From: Clonostachys chloroleuca
Taxonomy: Eukaryota > Ascomycota > Sordariomycetes > Hypocreales > Bionectriaceae
Reading direction: 5' to 3'
DNA: 64,000 nt
Assembly: GCA_037952775.1 (NCBI GenBank)
Contig: JBANAY010000003.1
Span: 12,214,001 to 12,278,000, forward strand
A program made the translations under genes and the position numbers. Below, piece by piece: positions 21,953 to 32,821 of this stretch; position 1 is the first letter of the stretch; every line of letters starts with the position of its first letter. The notes beneath the pieces are model-generated. The model ran no database searches. It was not told the origin of the DNA and saw nothing but the letters and a program-made list of their open reading frames with translations.

Positions 21953-23018
21953 TTAGCAACACTTCTTGGGCGGTTTCGCGGGGCCTTGCTGTTGTGTCTG
22001 GTCCTGACTGACACCAGGCTGGTCAACCGTGATGGCAGGAGAAAAACCAGGGGAGAAGAGCCAGCTCCTCCTGTCTCGGCCGACTCGAAAGCTTCCTCTG
22101 CCAGCCATACCCTCGAAATAGCCCCCGTCTAGACCAGAATCATAGCCAGGTGTCGCTGGGGTAGTAGTAGCTGCCAGCAGCGCCTGCTGAATCTTGCGGT
22201 TTTGTTCAACAAGCTTCCGGGTCACGACTCGAAAGACCTCCTCCACACCCTCGCCGCTCTCAGCACTGACCTCATGGCATGCATCCCATCCAACTTCCTG
22301 GCCCCAGAAGCCCGAGCTTCGCTTAGAACTGGGGCTATGGGGGTCTGCGCTGGACGAAGGAATGGCACCGGTGGACGCGGAGGGCGAGGTGGCAGCAAAC
22401 CCGGCCATGGGAGTCGCGACAGCGGTCGGTGGGGGTGTTGCCAACACCAGGGGCAAGGTTCTCGGCGACATAGGCAATGCAACGCTCGAACGGGACCTGG
22501 CGGGCTGACGGGTCGCGGGTGACTATATCAGCCTTGGTGCCTACAACGTGCAGGACAACGTCGTGTGGTAGGTTTCGGCGGAGTTCGGTGAGCCAAACAC
22601 CCATTTCGGCAAATGATTGCGCATCTGTGATGCTGTAAAGGATGCAGGCATTCGCGCCACGATAATAAAGTCTAGAAATTGAACGAAAACGCTCCTGGCC
22701 AGCTGTGCAACAGAGCGTAAATAAATGCATGGTCAGCATTGTGAATCATCGTAATCCAATCATGTGGTGCAATAAGAGAGGGATGAAAGGGGGAAGGGTT
22801 GGTGAGAAGAGACGAGTTGACGTACCTGTATCCCAAATCTGAAGTCGAACGGTCGTATCAGTATCAGTGTCAACGACACGCTTGGGCTGGAAGCTCGCGC
22901 CCACGGTGGATGTGATTTGGGCTGGGTTGAATTCCCCTTTGCAATAGCGCATAACGAGCGACGTCTTACCGACACCCTGCGACCCGAGGACCACAATCTT
23001 GGCCTCGAGGGACGACAT
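21953..23018 (-). CDS. Rab-family small GTPase with long variable insert, one frame break
   Basis: A membrane-traffic GTPase. Exons are 22826-23018 and 21953-22702. The start is MSSLEAKIVVLGSQGVGKT (P-loop). The effector region reads STVGASF, then WDTAGQERFRSISRLYY across the 123-bp intron, and SAESGEGVEEVF for the G5 box. The tail KPPKKCC carries two prenylatable cysteines. The usual NKxD base-recognition motif reads TKAD. About 313 residues is long for a Rab, because an insert of about 60 Ser/Pro/Ala-rich residues separates YVAENLAPG from SSGFWGQEVGWD. The frame changes once inside this insert at a C5 run (22431-22435 on the plus strand), where one base is in excess. The subfamily is uncertain; Rab5/21/24-like groups are candidates. 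Confidence 0.88.
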
Positions 23019-26000
23019 TGTGGGTGATATGAATGTAAGTCGGGATTTTTTTCTTCTTTTCTTTTTTTGAAAGCGAAAATAACGGGGACGTTGGTCGTCT
23101 TATATTTAGGGTACAGTCGAGTGGAAATAGCCTTCTGCTTTTCTTCCTAGAGATCGATCCGGGTCGCGAAAAACTAGGGACGTAGGGATGATCTCGAAAT
23201 GGAGAAAGAGGTTGATGGACTTATCGCACGGCCAGTCTTCGTGCTTCTGGAGAGTGGTGGTGTAGAGAAAATGTCATCGTGAGTCGTCGCTCCTTTTCGG
23301 TAGGAAGGCTGTGTCACAGTCGAGTCGCAGAACAACAGTCGCGCCTCGGAGGAGGGACCTTATTCTGAGGGCCAAATGACGGAAGGGTGGTGAGAGAGTT
23401 AAGAGGCGGTCGATGCGCTGGCTCGTCTTCTACTCTTCACTGGTGTCCCTTTGTGACCCTTCCGCCCAGGACCGTGGGATGGGACGAGGTGGAGGAGACG
23501 AAAGGCGATGTACAAACAAACGAAAAGAGAACGAGGACAAACCTGGCCGGGGGATCCCTGGCCAAGGCGTCTTATCAGCGCTCTTCTAGCGCAATCAGCA
23601 GCTGCTAGCGGGGTGGGAGGCCTGCTGAATGGCTGGCCTTGCGGGCTTTCGGGAGGTGTGCCAGTGGGCTGCCTTCCTCGGCAGCGCCTGTTCCCCAGTG
23701 GAGGGGCTGCCCCGTAGCGTCTGCTCCAGTGGCATAGTTGGGGTGTCGCAGCAGGGGGCCTCACAGCGACGTCATTTCGGTGACAAGCGCGCCCTCTCTA
23801 AACCGCCCAAGGCTCGTGTACCCAGAGGAAAATTCCCGATCCTCACGAGCGATGCGCAGAAATTCCCCCCTCACGCTCACACCGCTCCCCTCCGCCCACG
23901 AGACATCGAGAGCCATCATGACGGACCTGGCCATTCTCATTGGGTCAGAATTCCAAATCTCCATATACCAGCGGGCTGACGGCGCGAAGGCATCATATGA
24001 TAGCCGCGATATGTTCTGATCAGGGCCTTAGGTCTGATACTGTCATCTTTGATCTCCTCCGCGTGATCGGTGGGGGGGACGGCAAACCAGGACTTGGCGC
24101 CGGATCATATGGTCATTGAAGACTTAGAACAACCATCTTTGTCTCACGGAGGGAAGAGGACGGGCTGCCCTGTCCTCTGCGCGTGGACCTCAATTGGGTA
24201 TCTGGCAACAATCCAGGGCGGATTAAATTCCTTGGTAGGGCACCTCTTTAATCATGTCTTGGATCAACCGTACCACCGCCGTGGGTCGCGGGGCGTGCAA
24301 GGTCTCGGTGAATCGCAGATCTGCAGACCTACTCCAGGAACTTGGAGATGGAGATGGGGATGGTGGGATGCATCATTGGATTGACAGACAGCAAACCTCC
24401 ACACTTTTCAGCTTCTGATTCAGCCACTGGCTGACTTGACCTGGCGATTAAATCGGTCGTGTGCATAATATGCATGTTCCACAGCCGTTTGTGGGTTCGA
24501 AGCTCTCTCCTCGTTTCTCCATGAGACAAACCACTCACGCAGTTGGCAAGGATCGCAAGGAGGAGGGGGCGTCCTGCTGTCTTCGACAACTGTGAGATCG
24601 ATCGATGCAGACCTCAGCTATCCAATGGCTACAATCTGAGATGTCACCCCACCAGACGGGCAAGCGGGTGACATTGAAATTGAGACACTCCAAACATTAA
24701 GCTGCTTATTCTCGAGTCTGCGACCGGTATCATCAGATTATTGAGTCCGATAATACATGCTTTAGAGATAATACCGCATATATTGTTACTTTATTTTATT
24801 ATTATACTCCTGAATTTCGCTATTTATCGCAGAAAGTAGTCGATTAATAACCACCCTTCCATTTCTCCTGTCACCCACTCGACGGGGCAACACACACAAA
24901 TGTCATCAACACTACGGATATGTGGCCTCCAGCCCCCGAGAATCACGGAAGCTTTACAAGTGGCTTTTAGTCTTTTCGAGAAAATACTACTGGCGTGATC
25001 AATCTACAGACTGGTACGTTGAGATGATCGGTAGTTCTTGAGCAAGGTAGGCTCTCGAATATCTAAGTGATGGGCGAATCATCCAATCCAGAGAAGGTAT
25101 TCCCTCGTTGCTGTACCGCGGACACCCACCGAACATGAGGGCAGTGTTGGAACGTCTTGAATCGATGCAGGGCAGCCATATAACATCCGATGTATAGGTG
25201 CCTTGCATGGATTCCAATCAGTGACCTGCCCCGGCAGTGGATGATTGGCCCCAGGCCACCAAAGCAGCGCATGAGTCACGATCCCCATTCGTGCCTTATC
25301 CTCTGCTCATCTTCAGGTGGTTAGTTTGTGACAGCTCAGACACTTGTGCTCCAACAAACCCTACCCATACATACACACGTGTGAATCGGGAGTTGGCTGC
25401 GTGGGGATCAAGACAGTAATACATGCCCACCTTAAAGAAATGAGAATAGAAATAAAATAATAACTTTATTATATATAGTCGACTAGAGCAGAACTTTGGC
25501 TATTTTTGTTCCACGGCGGCAAGCCGCTGCCGAGCAGGATCCGTGATGGAGGACTTTGGACGGCACTTCGGCTCCCGCTGCGTTCTCAAGCGCTCTCGCA
25601 CGAGCCATGACGCAACCGCCGGCCGGGGGGCTTGGCAGACGGAGATGATCTCGCCCAATCATGGCCAGTCCTCGTGTCTGGTACCAGAACATCGACCCCT
25701 GCGTCTAGTGATTGGCGCTGGGCCACCCGTCGACGACACATCCTCTACTCATATGCAGGGGTTTTCTCGGGCTTTGGTATCCTTTGATGTGTGGCGCTTA
25801 CATCATACCCGCAACCCGGCCGCTGCCAACTCCAGTTGGATGCCTCCTCCATCTTGTTTTGTTCGTCTCCGACAAGGTTCAGTACCTGTTCGGGCCTGGC
25901 CTAGCCCAGGTAGCGCTACTTTGTTTCTGTGCCTTTACGTAGGAGGTGCGTGATTGTGTGGGAGAAAGTTGGCGGGTATTATTAGCATTGTTTTGCAGGC

Positions 26001-26371
26001 AACTTGGCAAGCTTGGGCAGCCATACGATTGACTATGATGTAGTTCGTGAATGATACATTAATGCACCGCCACTCCCTCCGTCTCTTTGTTCCCTTCCTC
26101 TCCTTTCTTCCTTAAGCATGAGCACAGAGGGAAAGTCGTTCATTGATTCAGTTACTTATTAGGCTGCTGTGCCCGTCTCCCTCTCTCCATCTTCTCCCCC
26201 ACCCCAGGGCCTCTGCCTTATCCTCGACCGTTACAAACTCTTATTTTTTTTTTCTACAGCCAATCTAAAGAAGAAGAAGAAGAGTCTCATGCTTCGACCC
26301 TTCTCTTCTCATCACTATAACTCTGAAAGAAAAGAAACACCAAACAAGAAAACACCAAGTGCCTGTCCACC
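23019..26371. other. Intergenic, 3.35 kb between divergent Rab and SUR7-like genes
   Basis: No supportable gene. It holds one repeat element (24661-24881), the Rab upstream region near 23019-23300, and the SUR7-like promoter with a CT-rich tract at about 26080-26240. Open frames here (up to 136 codons) have no recognisable family and irregular composition. Confidence 0.55.
24661..24881 (+). mobile_element. Short inverted-repeat element, copy 2
   Basis: A 221-bp element with ends CAAGCGGGTGACATTG and TCCTGTCACCCACTCG. It is flanked by perfect 5-bp direct repeats ACGGG (24656-24660 and 24882-24886). It has the same orientation as the 8549 copy and shares GCTGCTTATT, CGACCGGTAT and AGTAGTCGATTAATAACCA. 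It is non-coding. Confidence 0.87.
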
Positions 26372-27492
26372 ATGGCCCTCCTCCACAGACTAATCGTTCT
26401 CATCCCGCTGATCCTGTCCATTGTGGGCACGATCCTCTCAGCGCTGTCTCTATTTGCTGGCCACAAGCAGGGTTTCATGGAAGACTATGCTATTGCAAGA
26501 GTGAGTCCCTCTACTAACGTCAAGTCATCGCCGCTCCAAGGCCAGGCTGTCATTATACTCCCCAACCAACTCCTCCCTCAACGAGCTACAAACGATGAAC
26601 TGGCTGACCAATGGTTTTCTCCTTCATAGCTCAATGTCTCACGCATAGGCTACGACGTCATCAAGTCCAGCAGCAGCAACAACAACTCAAACGATGATGG
26701 TGGCTTCCTGGACTCACTCAAGGACAAGTGGAATGATGTCAAGCAGGACGTGACAGAGAAGATCAATGATGTAGTCGGCGACGTCGCCGGAGACGTTGCC
26801 GAAAGCATTGGCATTTCAGAATGGTACTCTATCCATGTCATGAACGCCTGCGAGGGCGACTACTCTCCAAATTCAACCGTCTCGAGCGCGTCGCTCAACA
26901 TTACTAACTGCACCGCTTCCGAAGCCGGATGTATGTGGAACCTATCCCTCTTCCTCTCCCTCTCGTGCAATTTGTCACTAACAAAAATCCAGTCCACCTC
27001 AACATGACCGCACTGATGGACAAGGAACTCAGCGTCGGCCCCTTTGACATCAACATCGCCGACCTGGGCTGGGACGAGAAGATGCAGGACAAGCTCGACA
27101 TCGTCAACAAGGTCCTCCTCGGCCTCTTCGTCCTCTACGTCCTGGGCATAGGCTTCAGCGGCCTCGCGACCATCCTCTGCGTCGCCGCGTTCCTCCTGCC
27201 CGATAACAGGCTCGTCGCCGTCGGGAACCTCCTCCTCGCCCTGCTCGCCACCATCGTGCTCATCATCGCCAGCATCCTCATCACCGTGACCGTCACCAAG
27301 GGCGTCAACGAGTTCAACAACCTGTCCGAGAAGATCGGCGTCACCATAGTCAGGGGCAACCCCTTCCTCATCATCAGCTGGGTCGCCGCCGTCGTCATGC
27401 TCGTCGCCATGGTCTTCTGGGCCACGCGCTTCCACATGATCCGGAAGCAGGATAGGCTCGGCCCCCGATACGTCTCGCGGTCCAAGATCTAA
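26372..27492 (+). CDS. SUR7/PalI-family plasma-membrane protein
   Basis: A four-helix membrane protein of the SUR7 group, which in yeasts marks eisosome/MCC patches and in moulds includes pH-signalling PalI. Exons are 26372-26500, 26630-26930 and 26993-27492, giving 309 residues. Helix 1 is at the N-terminus (LHRLIVLIPLILSIVGTIL). A long Asn/Asp/Ser-rich loop with coiled-coil-like DKWNDVKQDVTEKI follows, then the extracellular WYSIHVMNACEGDYSP with N-glycosylation sites (NITNCT). Three more helices follow (VLLGLFVLYVLGIGF, LLLALLATIVLIIASIL, FLIISWVAAVVMLVAM), and the tail is basic. The W...C pattern in loop 1 resembles the claudin-like signature of the family. Exon 3 has almost only G/C-ending codons, unlike exons 1 and 2. 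Confidence 0.85.
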
Positions 27493-28490
27493 ACTGTGGC
27501 TCGCTATCTTACCCCCCCTCGCCCGCGAGAAGAGGGGGGCGAGACCCTCAACCTATAGATTTGGAACGCTCAAGCTAGGGGAATGGGCGACTGGTGACTT
27601 TTATCAAAAAGATTGATTTCTTCCCTTCTTGTCTGCGGAAATACAGCGGCGCGCGTTGGTGGCACTTTGCCTTGTTTTTTCTTTTGCTTTCTTTCGAGCC
27701 TTTGATTCTGCTCGCCTTTGGCCTTTCTTCCTTTTTTTTTTTTTTTTTCAACATTTCTTACCCTTTCCAGGGTCCTCTTCTTTCTTCTCTTTTTCAGGGC
27801 TGAAAAATCTCATCCACTGTTGCTTTTTCTTTTTCTTTCTCTTACTTCTCTTTTCTCTTTTCTCTTTTCTGTTTTTCGAATTCATTCCTTTGTCTACTCT
27901 AAAGAATGATACCAACGGGGAAGCTTCTGGCCAGGCCCCCCATGATGATTGACTTGACAGTCTAACGAAGTTGTTACGGAAGGATTTTGGAGTTTTATTA
28001 TTTGTGCCGAGACTGATACTTGATGAAAGATTCGAGTCGCTCCTTAGAAATTGCTTAATAAGGATTATTTATAATAGCCCATAGATATAAGGGGGGAGAA
28101 ACCAATACAGATCTATTGAGGCTACACGAGCCTGTCGCTTGGTGTTATGTGAATGTGCTCTAAACTAAGTTGGACTGATCATTCGTTCATCATTCGTGCG
28201 TACCGCCGGCTTCATTCCCAAGGGGGATTCCCACTTGGGGTAAACCTAGGATAGTCTCAAATGAGCTTGATTACAACGATTGCATTCTTGGTAATTCCAG
28301 GGGTATTGATAATTTCAACATAGCTCTAGGCTTAATGAGTCGTAGCAATTTAGAGAAATAAAAGGCATAGAGATCAAGGCTATATACAAGATGAGAAACC
28401 CTATCTATTAGATATCTCATTTCTGAGTCTATTGCCAATATTCCAACACGACTATTTTGACAGGACCCCGGGACAACTCGGCCCTGCCCT
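27493..28490. other. Convergent 3' region with T/CT-rich tract
   Basis: About 1 kb between two convergent stops. A long T- and CT-rich stretch spans 27660-27890, including a run of about 20 T near 27730. This gives spurious Phe-rich frames. No gene is seen. Confidence 0.6.
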
Positions 28491-29890
28491 CTAGGCAGAG
28501 TCAGGTCGGTACGGGTCCACAGGCGTCCAGTTCGTATCCCGCACGACCTGGATCGCATCTCCCGACAACGGCGGCGCGGCCTCGTGAATGAGCCACCCCT
28601 GAATCGTCTCGAGAGCAGTCATCTGCTGTCCGAGACCCGGGGCGCCGTCGTAGCCACCGACATACCACTTCCTTCCACAGATAGTACCGCTGTCACCGCC
28701 ACTGCAGCTGAGGGCAGCAGCCTTGGCCGAGGCCCCCAGGAGCCTCTCGACCTCGGGTTGCAGAGAAGCCTGCATGGTGGTCGCCTGCCACATGTTGCGT
28801 GAGAGGAAGGCCTTGTGGGTATCCATGTCGGCGTTGCACTTCTCGACGGTCTCGCAGGCACCTTCGTACATGATATCGGTGGCGTTTTCGTACGGTCCGA
28901 AAAACCACTTGGCTCCGTCCAGAAGCTTGGTTGTTCGCTCGGCCCACTTGGCATCGTTGGTGTGGTTGGCGAGAACGGCCGCTCCATGAAGATAGATTCC
29001 GCTCGTGTAGGTATACGAGATCTTGTTAACATCGCTGCAGTTGTTGGCGGCATCAGTCCCATCATAGACATGGTAGCTTTCGGGGTCGATGAATCCTATA
29101 TCAAATGACCAGTCCCAAGCCTTCTCTGCCCATTCTAGATAAGTAGCGTTTCCGGTGGCTCGGGCAAGACGAGCGGCAAGCTGGAAGAACCCTCCGTTAC
29201 TAACCGAGTTCTTGTAGTTCATGCCGTTCGGGTTATCCGCAAAGATTTGCCAGTTGAGTCCACCGCCGCAGTGAGTCATGTTCCATCGGCCTTGGAGCGA
29301 GTTGAACACATTGGCACCAATCTCAAGCCATGATGGGATGGCTGCGTCGGGTTGGGGAAGTTCCTCTCCGCGGCGGCCAAAGCAGCGGAGCCCCAAAAGT
29401 AGAGGTCGTCATTTCCTTCCTCAAAAGCATGCTCGGCTGGCATGTAATCGAAGTTGGGTCCAATGTTTGTTGGTGCCAGAAGGGCCTGGATGACAACATC
29501 GTTGTATGTTGGGTCCTTGGTGTAGTGATAGTAGTCCAACAAGGAACCCCAGAGGGCACCAGCTACCCACCAGTAGTATGGGTCATGGAGATCTCCAACT
29601 TCCTGTTATTGTTAACCTTGGTCAGTATCAAGACATTTGAGAATTTCTCGGATGTTTTCAGACATACATTGGGGACAGACGATGTATTGCCTGTGTAGTA
29701 GGTCATTGCGTCATGAACAATGGTGGCAGCCACATTACGAACAGAATCTGTATACAGTTAGCCAAATGTTCCATAAAAAGAGGCTGCAACACTTACAGGC
29801 ACTGGTGATATCCAGATCCTTTGGAGCAACTATCCCCTGAGCGGCGGAAGAAGCCACGACTGTAGCAGGCAGAGCTTGAGTCAAACGCAT
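28491..29890 (-). CDS. GH76 alpha-1,6-mannanase-like protein (Dcw1/Dfg5 type), one frame break
   Basis: GH76 proteins act on alpha-1,6-mannan; the fungal members Dcw1/Dfg5 link GPI proteins into the cell wall. Exons (high to low) are 29797-29890, 29668-29747 and 28491-29602. A secretion signal opens the protein (MRLTQALPATVVASSA). Family landmarks are ATIVHDAMTYYTGN, DPYYWWVAGALWGSLLDYYHY, the catalytic-type Asp pair in GNDDLYFWGSAALAAAE, CGGGLNWQIF, and GRKWYVGGYDG near the end. The frame breaks once at a four-base run (plus 29354-29357): upstream AERNFP and downstream QPDAAIPSWLEIG fit only if one C is missing. No GT donor lies between them, so splicing cannot repair it. The corrected length is about 428 residues. 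No C-terminal GPI signal is seen, so this is probably a soluble secreted form. Confidence 0.9.
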
Positions 29891-31921
29891 GTTGTCTCTC
29901 TGAAAAAGAAAATTCGATCAAGGTAGAATCCAAAAAAAAAAAAAAAAAAGTGAGTGTTGTTCTCAGTTCGTGGCGAGGTTGAAAATTGCGCTCCAAAGAG
30001 AGGTCTCAGAAGAAATGAATCAATGAGTGAATGGAAGCGGCCTTGGAACAAAAACGAGGGATTCCAGCCCGAGTGTTGTCAAGACGAAAAAAGAATCTCG
30101 AACAGCCAAACAAGAAATTCCAAGACACGGGACAACGGTAGGGTGGAAGCACGCTGCCTGTTATGAGAACAATGGCCTCAGATCGGACAATAGGAGAACA
30201 ATGGAACGAAGAATAAGGATGCCTGCCTTAATCGAACGTGAAACCCATTCACTCAGGGTTAGGGATTCGACGAAAAAAGAGAACAAACAAAGTGCAAGAA
30301 GCAAACGTGCAGAGTGCAGAAGAATCAGAAACGCAATAGAGGAGGCGGAGGCGCTGTCCTCTCCTCATAAGTCTCGAGCGCCGGCCATGGCGTCTCTTTG
30401 CAGAGGCCCTAGTCGGCCAGCATAGCCATCATTCGTTGCTTGACTACCTAAACCAGTAGGTAGCAGGTCATGCTAATGCAAGTATAAGGGTGGTCTGGCG
30501 TTTCGCCTGTCGGGAAGCCCCTGGGTCCCATCCTTCAGTGCTTCACATTTGGCGAGTGGACTGCGATCGCCAGGAACCAGCGAAAAACCCGGGGTCCCAT
30601 CAGCTTCAGGGGGCCGCCCACCGCTGTCGCCCAATCCCGGCACTGGACTGCCGTCATGCATGGCCAGGTGCCGTTTCACCTGGTTCCGCGCGCCTACAAT
30701 GCACGCGGCGAGCGAGAGCAGGTCTTGCCCGCCAGCCAGTCGCTGCCCGTCAGGTCACATTTGCAGTGAGACAGTCGCTCAGTAGCGTCCATTGGTTTTT
30801 GCTTTGCCGAGGGCGAGACGGGTTTTTAAACACTCGATGTCGTCGAATAACGTAGACGGGCTGTATCGGCGGCAATGTACTGAAACTGGCTGCATGCTAG
30901 AAAGCACCGCTTACCTACCCAAGTTGGTAGGTACTTGGGGATGTGCATCTATCTATCTCTCGAGGGACGCGCCAGCGAGGAGGAGAGGGCCCAGTAATCG
31001 AAATGAAGTTTCTGATCTCTGCATTTTGGCATCGGCCCGCTCTATTTTCGGAGACGGGCAGAATATCATGTGCATCGTGTCATCGCTTTTCTCCGCGGCT
31101 CCCTGTTCTGGACATCTCCTAGGAAGTGAAGGTGGAAGGTCTCTATTCCCAGGTGGCGAGCAAGAAACCTGCCCATCTGGTATTTTAGAACTGCCGATCA
31201 GGCCACCAGCCCATGGCATATACTGCATACCTCATGGAAATGGAAGGTCTATGGCACAACTCAAAACAGGTTGCACGTGCCACGTCCAACGTGACCCTTA
31301 GTCCAATGCTACTATATCATCGCCAGCCAACGCCGTTTTCTCCGACCTTGTACAAAAGTCCAATGCCCCGCCCCATCTACCCGACAACGCGGCTGACACA
31401 TCGTTTTCTGAGTTTAACAAGTGATTTGTGATCTTGATTCAACCTCTCTGCTTACAGCACCGGGCCCTGCTGACCCGAGCTTTGTTGTATTATACTCCTG
31501 TAGCGAAACACAACCGAGGGACTCATTCCCAACCGCCCACTGAGGGCTCATAAAGACAATGATAAAACGACAGATGCCAGTTACTCAACGGCTAGTCATA
31601 TTCTCCCAATACTCCGCAGAGCCAAACGCCATGACCAATGTCTTCCCAAAACAAATATAATCATAACCAAGGGGGTATAGTTGTTCACCCATGCTTTCCC
31701 ATCATAACAAAAAATCAAAGCTAGTAGTTCTAAGATGCCGAGCCTGGGACCAGTATAGCTAATGGTTCTGGTCCTCGAAAGGCGACACCTCTTCAATGCT
31801 AAGTGATCAATCGAGCACGGAAGTTGTCGATATCTCTCTCCCCCGAGCTGCATCTATAGGTATGGGCTGGCATTAGAGGCGGGCAAGGTAGTCCCGCTCC
31901 AACGAGAAACATCCCATCTTC
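29891..31921. other. Intergenic, 2 kb
   Basis: Upstream of the GH76 gene and downstream of the GPI-protein gene. It contains an A-run near 29930-29949 and a short hairpin around 30914-30932 (ACCTACC and GGTAGGT arms). Frames up to 169 codons (30792-31301) have no family resemblance. Confidence 0.55.
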
Positions 31922-32821
31922 TCACCATAGATACCCGGCGATGAGGAGGATAGCTAGTCCAGCCAGTGCCGACAGTCGCAAGTCCACCCGCAGCGTGGCG
32001 CCATTCCCCTTCTTAGACGGTGATGTTGCATAGTTCGAATCGCCCGGAGAGGATCCAAACCCAGCCGAGACGGTGAGGGAGACGTCAAGGGGTTCCTTCT
32101 TCGAGGTTGGCACGGCCGCCATCGTAAGCGTGCCCCATTGGACGGCAGTCCCCGACACAGTCGAGGTCCACGATGTCTCCGTGACCCCTGAGGAGTATCG
32201 ATTCGAGTAGTAGTTGGGCTTGAAGCTTGTATAGCCGGAGCAGGTGGCAGCCGTGGTGTCGTCGAGGTCGCATTCGAGATTGGCGGTCCTAGACGCAACA
32301 CATTTGTTAGAAACCAAAGTTACACACAGTTTCCGCCGGAAACGGGACGCCGGGGGGACGTACAGCATGGAGGTGACGGTGCCGTGGAACATGATGGTGT
32401 CCGGCCCGCCTACGATAATGAATGGGAAGTCGAGGGCCAGGCCACAGGCAGGCCTGGTCTCGGTCTCGGAGGACGGGCAGAAGATTGTGTATGTCGTCTC
32501 GCTAGCCGTTTCATTCTGTGGGACAAGCACAATTGGTCAGCGCGCCGATCATCCATGGTGCAGAAGGAGTTTGTTCGAGTAGGGAAGAGGCCGAGAAAAG
32601 GGAGGGACCCAACATACAATGCCCATGATGCTGCCGCGGACCATTGACCATGATTCTCGATCATAATGGGGGAGGAATATGGGGGCTGCTGTGATGGTGG
32701 ACGCCCGGGCAGACGTCGTCTTGGTAGCCGTGCACAGAGAACATAGTAATAGTATCCGCAAGAGTAGAAGATGTGCCGGTGTTGTTGTGGCTTGCGATCT
32801 CGTGGAGCGGCACGTCCCCAT
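31922..32821 (-). CDS. Putative GPI-anchored surface protein, unknown function
   Basis: Three exons (high to low) are 32618-32821, 32364-32515 and 31922-32288, giving 240 residues. The N-terminal region is basic then strongly hydrophobic (LLLLRILLLCSL), typical of a secretion signal. The body carries cysteines that could pair (IFCPSS, RPACG, LECD, ATCSGY), a motif WSMVRGSIMGIN, and N-glycosylation sites. The C-terminus is a polar linker (SPSKKGNGA) followed by LSALAGLAILLIAGYLW, the arrangement expected of a GPI-attachment signal. Both introns have GTATGT or GTACGT donors and keep the frame. It resembles a widespread group of small mould surface proteins, but I cannot name a function. The Met at 32821 is preferred because it places the hydrophobic run near the start. 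Confidence 0.75.

Noticed and set aside
25430..25490. Possible seventh repeat fragment (AT-rich, TTATATATAG, TCGAC)
   Set aside because: Only short AT-rich similarity; neither terminal repeat is present.
26860..27435. 191-codon acidic minus frame
   Set aside because: Antisense shadow of SUR7-like exon 3, again a product of G/C-rich third positions.
27629..27952. 107-codon Phe-rich frame
   Set aside because: Created by the T-rich tract downstream of the SUR7-like gene.
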